This document shows positions 1 through 8,433 of a stretch of 50,884 nucleotides of DNA, piece after piece (within the stretch, counting starts at the first letter, position 1; each line of letters starts with the position of its first letter). A program made the position numbers and the translations under genes. The stretch is from Bacteroidales bacterium (GTDB lineage: Bacteria; Bacteroidota; Bacteroidia; Bacteroidales; F082). Below the pieces are notes generated by a model. That model saw nothing but the letters and a program-made list of their open reading frames with translations. It was not told the DNA's origin and did not search any database. The stretch lies in contig WGGC01000196.1 in NCBI GenBank assembly GCA_015491905.1, forward strand, positions 1 to 50,884, written 5' to 3'.

Positions 1-403
1 ATCAACTTATATTCTAGTGTTAACCTTAAGTGTTTTATTTTGTTATAAAATATAATGCTATAAAATTAGTTTATTTTAATCCAAAATCAAAAAAAATATT
101 TAATTTAAACATACATTAATTTTAATCACCTAAAAATTATGCCAGGATTTTGTTTTAATGGTAATAAATTCATTTTCAAAATGATTAGGTTTTTATAATT
201 ATTTATAAAACACTTATTTGATTCTCACATTGAGATTTTATCTCTTAAAACAAGAAAATTTTATGAATTAAGGGGTTTCATATTAAAAAGAATAATTATA
301 CTACTTAATATTCAGAATGATAAAGTGTAAAATACATTTCAAAATTAATTTTGAAAAAAAACATCAACAATAAAATTACAATCCCGATAAATAAAACTAA
401 AAT
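1..403. other. Gene-free AT-rich stretch
   Basis: No convincing coding region, RNA gene or repeat was seen in this very AT-rich stretch. One short perfect palindrome (TTTCAAAATTAATTTTGAAA, 337-356) is followed by A residues rather than T on the plus strand and is not flanked by a T-run on the minus strand, so it is not a terminator in either direction. The region lies downstream of the tRNA-Glu terminator and may be the upstream region of a gene outside the window. Confidence 0.5.
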
Positions 404-438
404 AAAAAAAGTCACTTAATATATATTAAGTGACTTTT
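404..438 (-). terminator. Rho-independent terminator of tRNA-Glu
   Basis: Reading the minus strand, the 10-bp arms GTCACTTAAT and ATTAAGTGAC (425-434 and 411-420) enclose a 4-nt loop and are followed by a run of T (404-410). It starts 14 bases after the tRNA 3' end, as expected for a monocistronic tRNA. Confidence 0.8.
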
Positions 439-448
439 AAAGGTGCTG

Positions 449-522
449 TAGTCCGTACGGGATTTGAACCCGTGTTACCAGGATGAAAACCTGGCGTCCT
501 GACCTGGCTAGACGAACGGACC
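449..522 (-). tRNA. tRNA-Glu (UUC)
   Basis: The minus strand folds as a full cloverleaf. The acceptor begins GGTCCGT and pairs with ACGGACT, leaving a G1-U72 pair and discriminator A73. The anticodon arm CCAGG-TTTTCAT-CCTGG gives anticodon TTC (glutamate). The T arm is ACGGG-TTCAAAT-CCCGT. The 3' CCA is not encoded (CAG follows A73), so it must be added by the CCA-adding enzyme. The ending ACGGACTA is what I know from other Bacteroidota tRNA-Glu genes. Confidence 0.97.
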
Positions 523-541
523 GTGTCATATTTTGGAGGTG

Positions 542-572
542 CAAAAGTAAAATAAATTTTTATTCCCGCAAG
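542..572 (-). promoter_or_regulatory. Probable promoter of tRNA-Glu
   Basis: On the minus strand there is a Bacteroidota -7 box TACTTTTG (542-549), preceded after 19 bases by CTTG (569-572), close to the -33 consensus TTTG. It lies 20 bases before the tRNA 5' end, which agrees with a short 5' leader. Confidence 0.6.
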
Positions 573-599
573 CCTTTTTTCAAACTTTTTTAAGTTTTT

Positions 600-1301
600 T
601 TATTCCGATACATCAGCATCAGCATTAAATTGGAATCCAAGACGCTTTCCTGTGGCAAAACCAAATGAATCCCAGGTACTCTGCATATCAGAAACAGTGA
701 GTAATTTCACCTGGTCATAAGGGGGAATCAACAAATCAAAACTAAGAGTGTATTCAATGGCAGAACTGATTATTTTATCCACATTAGCTTCATTAATAAT
801 ATGATTTCGAAAATTATTGTACATAAATCCCAACTCACTTTTCCCATCAATAAAATAATGATGCTCCTTATTGATAAAAATTCTGCCTATTAAATATCCC
901 AAGTCATTTGTTCTGTTATATTTAAATGAATCCGTTAGAAAATTATAAATATGAACAATACCACAATACGATCGCTCCGGATCTTCTTTTATATATTTCG
1001 ATCGCATCACATTATGATCTCTGGGAATCTCAAAAATATTAGTATGCAAAAGAAATACCAGGGTATCACCGCCAAACTTCAATGAAAAGTCTAATTCTCC
1101 ATGTGATTCCACTTCCAATGGAACTGAAAACTTTGGAGCTTTTTTTTCTTCATAGTTTTTGTATTCTTCTGAAAGTGTCAATGAAACTTTTTTCATCACT
1201 TCAAACGATTCTTTCGCTGCTGAAAAAACCTCTTGCTTCATAATAGACTTTTCCATTACGTCAGTGAACAATTTCTTTCGGGAAATTTTTTTTGTAGTCA
1301 T
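600..1301 (-). CDS. Hypothetical protein, 233 aa, next to porT
   Basis: I do not recognise this family with confidence. The protein is soluble, with no signal peptide or membrane segment. It has a lysine-rich N-terminus (residues 1-25), a helical stretch around 25-55 rich in Glu and Lys, and a mixed alpha/beta remainder with aromatic residues. It starts 9 bases after the porT stop, so the two are very probably co-transcribed as the end of the aspC-ubiE-porT group. The tRNA-Glu promoter lies beyond its stop. It resembles conserved Bacteroidota hypothetical proteins only in general character. The coding call rests on a long open frame in a tight operon; the function is unknown. Confidence 0.75.
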   Translation of the reverse strand: MTTKKISRKKLFTDVMEKSIMKQEVFSAAKESFEVMKKVSLTLSEEYKNYEEKKAPKFSVPLEVESHGELDFSLKFGGDTLVFLLHTNIFEIPRDHNVMRSKYIKEDPERSYCGIVHIYNFLTDSFKYNRTNDLGYLIGRIFINKEHHYFIDGKSELGFMYNNFRNHIINEANVDKIISSAIEYTLSFDLLIPPYDQVKLLTVSDMQSTWDSFGFATGKRLGFQFNADADVSE

Positions 1302-1310
1302 AACAATTAA

Positions 1311-2120
1311 TTATTCAAAAATAAAGGATAACATAAACATTTTAGAATGCATACTTTTTATACTTCCCGAATATAGGTCATTTTCTTTTATTATCAGATT
1401 ATTTAGTCCATAAATCATTTTAGCTTCTACTCCCAGTTTAAAATAAGGCGTATAAAAATCAAATCCTGCCCCGGCTTGTATAGAAAAATCATGAGTCCGC
1501 ATTTTAATTATCCCGCTGTTGGTATTATTTGCATTTTGTTTTGTCCTTTTTGCCGCCGCCAAATCAATACTGTAACTTATTCCACCAAGGAAATATGCTC
1601 CAATATTATTATCTCTGTATGACCGGTATTTTATCAGTAAAGGGAAGGTAATATAAGTACTGTTTATTTGTTTTTTAACATGAACAAATGTAGAATCAGA
1701 ACTCCCCTTATCATAAACTATATTACCATTTTTAAATGCCCTAATGGTATATAGTAAATTCCTGCTTCCAAACGACAAAGTGGGTATAAATCTTAAATCT
1801 AAATACTTTCGTAATCGTAAACTCCCTAAAATTCCAACCGAGAAACCCGGTGCCCCGGTAGTATTAACAGAATAAACAAAAAGAGAATCTGCTGCAATAT
1901 CCGGCGACTGGGAATTATTCCATTTTATACCCGTCATGTTATCTACGGGCTTTAATGTAAATAGCATCTGATTTAACCCCAGGATAAAGCCAAAATGATA
2001 GGGTTGCTCATTATAACCTTGCAAATTCATTACATACCGCTGCTGACCATGAGCCTTCGGCAAGACTAAAATTATCAGACTTAAAAACAATATTGATAAA
2101 TAAACAGGGTTTTTCCTCAT
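1311..2120 (-). CDS. porT: PorT/SprT-like type IX secretion outer-membrane protein
   Basis: The 269-aa protein begins with a signal peptide (about residues 1-25, ending AHGQ) followed by alternating hydrophobic beta strands with Gly and aromatic residues, ending in F-I-F-E. This is an outer-membrane beta-barrel of the PorT type. PorT is a known requirement for T9SS secretion in Porphyromonas and, as SprT, in Flavobacterium. The gene sits 101 bases after ubiE, an arrangement I know for porT/sprT in many Bacteroidota and the main reason for choosing PorT over a generic 'outer membrane beta-barrel protein'. T9SS cargo genes are present elsewhere in the window (10113, 27643, 28690). Its exact role in the secretion machine is not settled in the literature. 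Confidence 0.8.
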   Translation of the reverse strand: MRKNPVYLSILFLSLIILVLPKAHGQQRYVMNLQGYNEQPYHFGFILGLNQMLFTLKPVDNMTGIKWNNSQSPDIAADSLFVYSVNTTGAPGFSVGILGSLRLRKYLDLRFIPTLSFGSRNLLYTIRAFKNGNIVYDKGSSDSTFVHVKKQINSTYITFPLLIKYRSYRDNNIGAYFLGGISYSIDLAAAKRTKQNANNTNSGIIKMRTHDFSIQAGAGFDFYTPYFKLGVEAKMIYGLNNLIIKENDLYSGSIKSMHSKMFMLSFIFE

Positions 2121-2221
2121 TAAATATAATTTTATTTATAACGAATTAATTTCATAATTCGTATAAGCTTTCTAACAAGTACTATTTATAATATATATTT
2201 TAGCTAAAAAGTAAGTCTAAG

Positions 2222-2935
2222 CTATTTATCTGCAATATAAAGTGTTGAAATCCCAAAAGTAAGCCGGTTTTGTTTAATATTTCTAAACCCGGCTTTTTTT
2301 AGTCGTTGCATAAACTCATCGCCTTCAGGAAAAGCTGCTACCGAATTGGGTAAATAAGTATATGCTGTTTCGTTACGGGAAACCAATTTCCCTATTCCCG
2401 GCAAAATATACCTAAAGTAAAACTGATATACCTGTTTCATAGGAAATGCCGAAGGTTTTGAAAACTCTAACACTGCTACTCGGCCACCTGTTTTAACTAC
2501 ACGGTACATTTCTTTCAACCCCTTATCAAGGTTTTCGAAGTTTCGTACTCCAAAAGCAACAGTAACAACATCAAAAGATGCATCTTTATATTTCATATTC
2601 TCTGAATCACCCACTTCCATTTCTATCAGGTTTTCCAGCCCTTTCTTTTTTATTTTTTTCCTGCCTATATCTAACATCTCTGCGGCTATATCCATTCCGA
2701 TAATCTTCTTCACCGGCAGTTTTGACAGTTCTATAGCTAAATCACCGGTACCACTTGCAACATCCAAAATTGTTTCAGGTTGGTTTTCTTCCAGCGATTT
2801 CCTTACTTTCTTTCTCCAAATCTTATCTATATCAGCAGACAGCAAATGATTAAGCAAATCATAACGAGGTGCAATGTCGTTAAACATATCCTGAACCATT
2901 TCTTTTTTGCCACCTACTGCTTTTTTTTCACTCAT
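2222..2935 (-). CDS. ubiE: Demethylmenaquinone methyltransferase
   Basis: This 237-aa SAM-dependent methyltransferase carries the family signatures: YDLLNHLLS near residue 25, SAM motif I ILDVASGTGDLA at 56-67, GVRNF at 129-133, and YLPNSVAAFP at 194-203 near the C-terminus. It catalyses the last step of menaquinone synthesis, C-methylation of demethylmenaquinone; Bacteroidota use menaquinone, so MenG is the better functional name. Length is normal for the family. It lies 51 bases after the kinase gene and 101 before porT, probably in one operon with both. Confidence 0.95.
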   Translation of the reverse strand: MSEKKAVGGKKEMVQDMFNDIAPRYDLLNHLLSADIDKIWRKKVRKSLEENQPETILDVASGTGDLAIELSKLPVKKIIGMDIAAEMLDIGRKKIKKKGLENLIEMEVGDSENMKYKDASFDVVTVAFGVRNFENLDKGLKEMYRVVKTGGRVAVLEFSKPSAFPMKQVYQFYFRYILPGIGKLVSRNETAYTYLPNSVAAFPEGDEFMQRLKKAGFRNIKQNRLTFGISTLYIADK

Positions 2936-2986
2936 CTTATCTATATTTTTTTCTTTTAAATTTTATTTCAAATGAGTATCTCAACA

Positions 2987-4006
2987 TTAGCCCTGTTTAA
3001 GATACGATTCGGCTTCCTCAAAAAACTTATCCTTATTAACAGGAACTACGCCAACATCTTCACATACCAACCCACCGGCAAGATTCGACAACAAAGCCAT
3101 ATCCTCAGGTGATAAGCCATAAGCAAGACCTAAGGCAGCCACACTAATTACCGTATCACCGGCACCCGATACATCCGAAATATTTCTTAAAAAAGCTGGA
3201 ATAACAGCATCTTGCAGCTTTTTATCTTCTTCCCAAATTACATAAACGCCTTTTTCCGAAAGGGTATTTAAAATCATATCTGCCTGCAACATACTTCGTA
3301 GCATTCCGGCTGCCTCTTGCAGACTTTCTCTTTTCGAGGCGTCAACATCTATTCCAAGTCCTTCTGCCAATTCTTTTAAATTGGGTTTTATCAAGGTAAC
3401 TCCTTTATAATTTAAAAAATTCTTTTTCTTAGGATCTACCAGTATTGGAATATCTTTCTTTTTTGCCAAATCAACAACAAAATCAATAAGTTCAGGTGAC
3501 ACAACGCCCTTATCATAATCCTGAAATATAACCGAACTAACCTGTCGCTCGTTAAAAAAATACTGAATTCTTTCCCGCAACCTATTGTAATCGGTTTCAT
3601 TCAAATCTTCTGTCGTTTCTTCATCTACCCTTAACATTTGAACATTATTGCCGATTACCCGAAATTTTGTTGTTGTAACACGGCTTTCACTCTCTATCAT
3701 GCCGCCGGCATCAAGGCCCACAGCCAACATTAATTGTTTTAGCTCTCTACCTCGCTCATCATCGCCAATTACCGAGCATAATATAGTTTCTGCTCCCAAC
3801 GAACGTAAATTCAATCCTACATTTCCGGCTCCACCTAACCGGCTTTCCCTTTTATTTACGGCTACAACAGGTACCGGTGCTTCAGGAGATATACGCTCTA
3901 CATTCCCAAACAAATAGGCGTCCAGCATAACATCTCCTACAACAAGTACTCTTTGCCCGGCAAAAGATTCAAAAAAATCTTTTAGTTGCTCCAGATTAAT
4001 AGCCAT
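2987..4006 (-). CDS. PfkB-type heptose-7-phosphate kinase (HldE/RfaE1 kinase domain)
   Basis: This 339-aa ribokinase-fold protein matches the N-terminal kinase half of HldE: VLVVGDVMLDAYLFGNVERISPEAPVP near residues 20-46, GGAGNVG at 58-64, and the anion-hole/catalytic motif SGAGDT at 280-285 with Asp284 as catalytic base. The nucleotidyltransferase half of HldE is absent, so this is a stand-alone kinase. The expected reaction is phosphorylation of D-glycero-beta-D-manno-heptose 7-phosphate for LPS-core ADP-heptose. Gaps to aspC (21 bases) and ubiE (51) suggest one transcript. Another sugar substrate is possible because PfkB members are hard to tell apart. Confidence 0.85.
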   Translation of the reverse strand: MAINLEQLKDFFESFAGQRVLVVGDVMLDAYLFGNVERISPEAPVPVVAVNKRESRLGGAGNVGLNLRSLGAETILCSVIGDDERGRELKQLMLAVGLDAGGMIESESRVTTTKFRVIGNNVQMLRVDEETTEDLNETDYNRLRERIQYFFNERQVSSVIFQDYDKGVVSPELIDFVVDLAKKKDIPILVDPKKKNFLNYKGVTLIKPNLKELAEGLGIDVDASKRESLQEAAGMLRSMLQADMILNTLSEKGVYVIWEEDKKLQDAVIPAFLRNISDVSGAGDTVISVAALGLAYGLSPEDMALLSNLAGGLVCEDVGVVPVNKDKFFEEAESYLKQG

Positions 4007-4027
4007 TATTTTATAGTTTCAATAATA

Positions 4028-5236
4028 TTATTTTAATTTCTCAAGTGCCGCTTTCATCCTCTCTATGGCCTCCTCAATAAGACTTTTGGAAGTAGCATAC
4101 GATATTCTAATAGAATTAGCTTCGCCAAAGGCTTCTCCCGGAACTACTGCTACATTAGCTTCATTTAAAAAGTACATGCTCAAGTCATAACCATTTTTTA
4201 TCTCCTCTCCTTTAAAGCTTTTACCAAAATAATAACTTACATCAGGAAACAAATAAAAAGCCCCATCCGGAACATAAGTTATAACCCCCGGAATCTTCGA
4301 CATGAGTTCTACAAGTATATCACGACGCTCTTTAAATGCACTCACCATAGTATGAATGTATTTCGAATCTTTTGGCGAATTTTTTAATGCTGTTAATGCA
4401 GCCATCTGTGAAATACTTCCCGGTCCACTGGTATATTGCCCCTGCAACTTAATACATGCCTCTGCCAAAAACTTCGGCCCGGCCATATAGCCTATGCGCC
4501 AGCCCGTCATAGCATAACATTTAGATACGCCGTTAACAATAACAACCTGATCTTTTACTTCTGCAAATGATCCTATACTAACATGTTTCCCCGAAAAATG
4601 TATATGCTCATAAATCTCATCCGAAACAATCAAAATATCAGGATATTCTTTCAATACCGCTACTAATGCCGCAATTTCATCTTCCGAATACACCATTCCG
4701 GTAGGATTGGATGGCGAATTAAATAAAAAAGCCTTTGTTTTAGGCGTTATAGCCTTCCTCAGATCTTCCGGCTGTATCTTAAAATGTTTCTCTACCCCGG
4801 TAGAAACTGCAACAACAGTACCGCTTGCCATCTTAATAATATCGGAATAAGAAACCCAGTATGGAGCCGCAAGAATTACTTCATCCCCGGGATTTAATAT
4901 CGACATAAAAATATTAGCCAGCGATTGCTTGGCGCCATTAGAAACCACCACCTGTTCCGGACTGTAATCCAGGTTGTTATCACGCTTCAATTTCATACTT
5001 ACCGCCTCCTGCAGCTCTCTGAATCCTGCTACTGGCGGGTAATGCGTAATATTGTTATCAATAGCTTTCTTGGCTGCTTCCTTTACCGGATCCGGTGTGT
5101 TAAAATCAGGCTCGCCAATGCTCAAATTAATAATATCTTTCCCCTGTGCACGCAATTCGCGGCTGCGTCTTGTCATCTCCAAAGTCGCCGACAAAGAAAT
5201 TCGCTGTACTCGTTTTGATATAATACTTTTATTCAC
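4028..5236 (-). CDS. aspC: Aspartate aminotransferase (class I, subgroup Ib)
   Basis: This 402-aa fold-type I PLP enzyme has NLSIGEPDF at 37-45, SPSNPTG at 174-180, SDEIYE at 205-210 and the PLP-binding SKCYAMTGWR with Lys239, then Arg in the C-terminal SIRISYATS. It transfers the amino group between aspartate and 2-oxoglutarate. The start is GTG at 5236: the nearest upstream ATG is out of use because it opens a three-codon frame (ATGGATAAGTGA) whose stop overlaps the GTG. Family members begin at the same distance from the GEPDF motif. A TACCTTTG -7 box lies at 5259-5266. It leads the run aspC-kinase-ubiE-porT. Related aminotransferases (tyrosine, methionine) cannot be fully excluded. Confidence 0.92.
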   Translation of the reverse strand: MNKSIISKRVQRISLSATLEMTRRSRELRAQGKDIINLSIGEPDFNTPDPVKEAAKKAIDNNITHYPPVAGFRELQEAVSMKLKRDNNLDYSPEQVVVSNGAKQSLANIFMSILNPGDEVILAAPYWVSYSDIIKMASGTVVAVSTGVEKHFKIQPEDLRKAITPKTKAFLFNSPSNPTGMVYSEDEIAALVAVLKEYPDILIVSDEIYEHIHFSGKHVSIGSFAEVKDQVVIVNGVSKCYAMTGWRIGYMAGPKFLAEACIKLQGQYTSGPGSISQMAALTALKNSPKDSKYIHTMVSAFKERRDILVELMSKIPGVITYVPDGAFYLFPDVSYYFGKSFKGEEIKNGYDLSMYFLNEANVAVVPGEAFGEANSIRISYATSKSLIEEAIERMKAALEKLK

Positions 5237-5258
5237 TTATCCATTTTTTTAAGAAGCG

Positions 5259-5266
5259 CAAAGGTA
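5259..5266 (-). promoter_or_regulatory. -7 promoter box for the aspC operon
   Basis: TACCTTTG on the minus strand matches the Bacteroidota -7 consensus TAnnTTTG and lies 22 bases before the GTG start of aspC. No good TTTG is seen 19-21 bases upstream. Confidence 0.5.
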
Positions 5267-5403
5267 ATAATTCCCTACAAACTTATCATTTTTATTACAT
5301 TCTGAAAAATATGTTTTTTATTTTTATTCCATTCATTACTACCTGTAAATCATTATAGGGGTTGCGGTTCCCTCCCGCCTTCTTTACTAACCGCACCGGG
5401 CCG

Positions 5404-5517
5404 TCCGCTATAGTGCCGGCAACAAAAGCCGTGTGCCGCAACTGCCTCCGGGGCGCTCCCGTGTCGCACCCTACAGCAGGCGGCACATCGCCTTTCGTTA
5501 CCACCAGCTGCCGCTGC
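5404..5517 (+). repeat. GC-rich hairpin repeat, copy A
   Basis: A GC-rich island in the divergent space between aspC and the 188-aa membrane protein. It begins TCCGCTATAGT (5404-5414) and ends CTGCCGCTGC (5508-5517), the same ends as copy B at 36490. The arms at 5418-5439 and 5480-5502 can pair: GTGCCGC with GCGGCAC is perfect and is followed by shorter paired blocks. The loop contains GGGGCGCTCCCGTGTCGC, shared in part with copies B and C. No ribosome binding site or believable protein is seen in it. It may be a structured RNA, a DNA cruciform or a mobile repeat. Confidence 0.7.
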
Positions 5518-5616
5518 CACCCCTACCCCAAAAAGTACATTACAACGAAATTATTTCATTATTGCTCCGAATCAAAATAAGTTGTTATTTTGTATAACAA
5601 ATTAAAACATTTCGTA

Positions 5617-6183
5617 ATGAATACACTACTCGAAATATTAAAATATACCATCCCCGCACTGGTAGTGGTTTTTCTGGCTTATATTATGCTTCGTGCCTTT
5701 ATCAAATACAACGATAAACATCTGGACTTTTTAAAATCTGAACACGATCTGCTGAAACAAAAATTAAATGAAACATCACGACAAGTACAAAATAAAACCT
5801 TGCTGCAAGCTAAACTACAGGCTTACGAACGAATGACACTATTCCTGGAACGAATTAACCCATCCAATCTAATCCCCCGTGTTCTGGAACAAGGTGGAAC
5901 TGTGTCTTCACTTCAAAAACAACTTCTTAATATTATACGGGAAGAATATGAACATAACTTGTCACAACAAGTGTATATATCTGAACTGGCATGGGAACTT
6001 ATTAAAACAGCTAAAGAAAATGTAATTCAATTAATAAATACCGAATCTGCCCGGCTTAAACCAAATGATAATGCTGCAAATTTGGCTCAAAATATTTTAA
6101 TGAAAGCTTACGAAAAAGAAAATGACTCCATACTGCAAGCCCTTTCGGTGTTAAAAAAAGATATCGCACAAATGCAAGATTAA
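5617..6183 (+). CDS. Membrane-anchored coiled-coil protein, 188 aa, function unknown
   Basis: From the ATG at 5617 the protein has one N-terminal membrane segment (about residues 8-28, IPALVVVFLAYIML) followed by a long charged helical, probably coiled-coil region (30-75) and a helical C-terminal domain. A TTG 27 bases upstream keeps the frame but gives no better start. The topology suggests a single-pass inner-membrane protein with a cytoplasmic coiled coil. The next gene starts 4 bases after its stop, so it heads the cluster with the DUF2520 gene, kdsC, the prenyltransferase and maf. I do not recognise a named domain beyond a conserved Bacteroidota hypothetical family. Confidence 0.85.
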   Translation: MNTLLEILKYTIPALVVVFLAYIMLRAFIKYNDKHLDFLKSEHDLLKQKLNETSRQVQNKTLLQAKLQAYERMTLFLERINPSNLIPRVLEQGGTVSSLQKQLLNIIREEYEHNLSQQVYISELAWELIKTAKENVIQLINTESARLKPNDNAANLAQNILMKAYEKENDSILQALSVLKKDIAQMQD

Positions 6184-6187
6184 TTAT

Positions 6188-6967
6188 ATGGCGAATATCA
6201 TTAATAATATAGTTTGTATCGGCTCCGGAAATGTAGCTACACATTTGACTTCTGCTCTTGCTAAAGCCGGAAAAAATATTGTACAGGTATATTCTCCTAA
6301 TGCTGCACATGGGCAAACTCTGGCAAAAAAACTAAATTGTCTGTATATTTCTAATATTAACAACCTGCAACCTAATGCGGATATGTACCTCATCGCTATA
6401 TCTGATGACGCAATTGAATCTGTTGCTAAAAAAATAAATACTGAAAAAGGAATTGTAGTACATACATCCGGAATTACCGACATAAAAGTATTAAACCACC
6501 ACAAAAATTTTGGAATATTTTATCCTCTGCAAACTTTTTCTAAAAATGTAACCGTTAACATGCAAGATGTTCCCTTCTTAATAGAAGGCAGCTCCCAAAA
6601 CACTCAGCAACAACTAATTCAACTTGCGAAAAGTATAAGTAATAATATTCATTTAATAGATAGCGAAAAAAGAAAGAAATTTCATCTGACGGCTGTATTA
6701 GTAAATAATTTTCCTACATATCTTTATTTGCAGGCATACGAATATCTAAAAAGTGCAAACCTGAATTTTGATTTATTACTACCCCTTATTCGTGAAACAG
6801 GGAATAAAATTAAAACCGTAAATCCCGAAAAAGCACAAACAGGTCCCGCACGACGTAAAGATTTAAATGTTTTGGAAACCCACAGGCGTATGTTGTCCAA
6901 TTTTCCTGATACACTAAAAATTTATAATGTAATAACACAACAAATAGTAAAAAAATATTATGAGTAA
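6188..6967 (+). CDS. DUF2520 Rossmann-fold oxidoreductase-like protein
   Basis: The 259-aa protein opens with a dinucleotide-binding motif, IGSGNVATHL (about residues 11-20), and resembles the Rossmann/DUF2520 family related to pyrroline-5-carboxylate reductase (ProC) and F420-type NADP reductases. HTSG near residue 92, FYPLQTF near 111-117 and the C-terminal GPARRKD are family features. The C-terminal helical domain would complete the substrate site. No reaction is established for the family. It starts 4 bases after the preceding stop and overlaps kdsC by 8 bases, so translation is probably coupled. The same neighbourhood is common in Bacteroidota. Confidence 0.85.
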   Translation: MANIINNIVCIGSGNVATHLTSALAKAGKNIVQVYSPNAAHGQTLAKKLNCLYISNINNLQPNADMYLIAISDDAIESVAKKINTEKGIVVHTSGITDIKVLNHHKNFGIFYPLQTFSKNVTVNMQDVPFLIEGSSQNTQQQLIQLAKSISNNIHLIDSEKRKKFHLTAVLVNNFPTYLYLQAYEYLKSANLNFDLLLPLIRETGNKIKTVNPEKAQTGPARRKDLNVLETHRRMLSNFPDTLKIYNVITQQIVKKYYE

Positions 6968-7481
6968 TTATAAAGCTTTATTAACCGAAGTTACCACTTT
7001 CATTTTTGATTACGATGGCGTTATGACTGATGGCAGAGTTATCCTGCAACATAACGACCCGCCGCTTAGAACAGCTAATGTAAAAGATGGATATGTTTTA
7101 CAACTTGCTGTTAAACTAGGATATAATGTAGCTGTTATTTCCGGGGGATATTCACCATCAATGGAAAACCGTTTCGAAACACTCAATATCAAAGACGCCT
7201 TTATTGGTGTCCGTAATAAAAAAGAAGTCTTCGATAAATATATAAAAGAAAGGAATATAAACCCAAAACAGGTAATATATATGGGAGACGACCTGCCTGA
7301 CCTGCCTGTAATGAAAGAAGTAGGGGTTCCGGTTTGCCCTGCCGATGCCGCTGAAGAAATAAAAAATGCTGCTTTATATATTTCTGATAAAAAGGGTGGC
7401 GAAGGTTGTGTACGGGATATAATTGAACAGGTTTTAAAAGTACAAGGTAAATGGATGACTCCCGAAGCTTTTTCATGGTAA
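6960..7481 (+). CDS. kdsC: 3-deoxy-D-manno-octulosonate 8-phosphate phosphatase (KdsC)
   Basis: This 173-aa HAD phosphatase without a large cap has motif I FDYDGVMTDG with nucleophile Asp17 and acid/base Asp19, motif II ISGG (60-63), the lysine of motif III in NKKE (about 87-88), and motif IV GDDLPD (109-114). It removes phosphate from Kdo 8-phosphate to give Kdo for lipid A-core synthesis and probably works as a tetramer. The usual DVDG is DYDG here; both aspartates are kept, so activity is expected. It overlaps the DUF2520 gene by 8 bases and is followed after 12 bases by the prenyltransferase. Confidence 0.92.
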   Translation: MSNYKALLTEVTTFIFDYDGVMTDGRVILQHNDPPLRTANVKDGYVLQLAVKLGYNVAVISGGYSPSMENRFETLNIKDAFIGVRNKKEVFDKYIKERNINPKQVIYMGDDLPDLPVMKEVGVPVCPADAAEEIKNAALYISDKKGGEGCVRDIIEQVLKVQGKWMTPEAFSW

Positions 7482-7493
7482 AAATTTAATGTG

Positions 7494-8432
7494 ATGATAA
7501 AAAGTTTGCTGAAATTAATAAGATGGCCTAATTTACTGATGGTTGCTTTTAGTATGTGGCTTGTATATGAGTTTCTTCTTGTAAAACTACTGGGAAACCA
7601 GTCGGTTCATTATGGTATGACCACGTGGCAACTTGTACTGTTAATCTTAAGTGCTATTACTATTGCAGCCGGAGGATATATTATTAACGACATAGTGGAT
7701 ATACCGGCAGACAGGATTAATAAACCGGGGAAAAACCAGGTCGATGCCGGGCTAACCATTAAAACAGCAAAAGTATGGTACTGGATATTCACATTTACAG
7801 GATTATCAACAGGTATTTTTCTGGCCTTTTATATCCATAAACCCTTCTATCTTTTAATTCCCGTTTTAACAGCAGGACTATTGTGGTTTTATGCAAAAGA
7901 CTACCAATGCCAGCCTTTATGGGGAAACCTTGTTATTGCAATATTAAGTGCTGTCTCCTTCGGCCTTGTTTTTCTGGTTCAGCTGATTATTCTAGACCAA
8001 AACGGGTTTAAAGTATCAAATCCAGCTTCTATTTTAATGGTCTTAAGCGTGTCCATTATCTATATTGGTTTTGCTTTTTTTACAAGCTGGTTACGCGAAA
8101 TTGTAAAAGATATTGAAGATGTAAAAGGTGATGAAAAAACAGGATGTCAGACATTACCGGTTGTTTACGGTGTAAAAGCTGCTAAAATTACAGCTACTAT
8201 AATAAATGGGATTGCATTACTTGGATCATTTTCCGTTCAATGGTTTTTTTATGAAAAAAATATGTTTTTATCATTTTTTTATTTTTTCCTTATCGACTTT
8301 ATTTTTGGTTGGGTTATAGTGCGCCTGCAATTTGCTACAGAGAAAAAAGATTTTCATAATTTATCAACCTGGATAAAAATCCTTATGGTAGCAGGTATTC
8401 TTTCCATGATTCTGATTCCTTATAATTTTTAA
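7494..8432 (+). CDS. UbiA-family prenyltransferase (geranylgeranylglycerol-phosphate synthase-like)
   Basis: A polytopic membrane protein of 312 aa with 8-9 hydrophobic segments. The first Asp-rich motif is NDIVDIPAD (65-73) and the second is DIEDVKGDE with the following KTGCQTLPV (about 203-220), which bind prenyl diphosphate through magnesium. It moves a prenyl chain onto an acceptor in the membrane. Bacteroidota homologues at this position are usually named geranylgeranylglycerol-phosphate geranylgeranyltransferase, but the acceptor is unproven; MenA is a less likely alternative. The ATG at 7494 is preferred to the GTG immediately before it. The maf start is 1 base after its stop. Confidence 0.85.
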   Translation: MIKSLLKLIRWPNLLMVAFSMWLVYEFLLVKLLGNQSVHYGMTTWQLVLLILSAITIAAGGYIINDIVDIPADRINKPGKNQVDAGLTIKTAKVWYWIFTFTGLSTGIFLAFYIHKPFYLLIPVLTAGLLWFYAKDYQCQPLWGNLVIAILSAVSFGLVFLVQLIILDQNGFKVSNPASILMVLSVSIIYIGFAFFTSWLREIVKDIEDVKGDEKTGCQTLPVVYGVKAAKITATIINGIALLGSFSVQWFFYEKNMFLSFFYFFLIDFIFGWVIVRLQFATEKKDFHNLSTWIKILMVAGILSMILIPYNF

Positions 8433-8433
8433 T

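Noticed and set aside
337-356. Perfect palindrome TTTCAAAATTAATTTTGAAA
   Set aside because: AT-only stem in very AT-rich DNA without a T-run; expected by chance.
5295-5580. Open frames of about 70 codons on both strands through the GC-rich island
   Set aside because: They cover repeat copy A and flanks, lack ribosome binding sites and resemble no protein. The stretch is better explained as a hairpin repeat.
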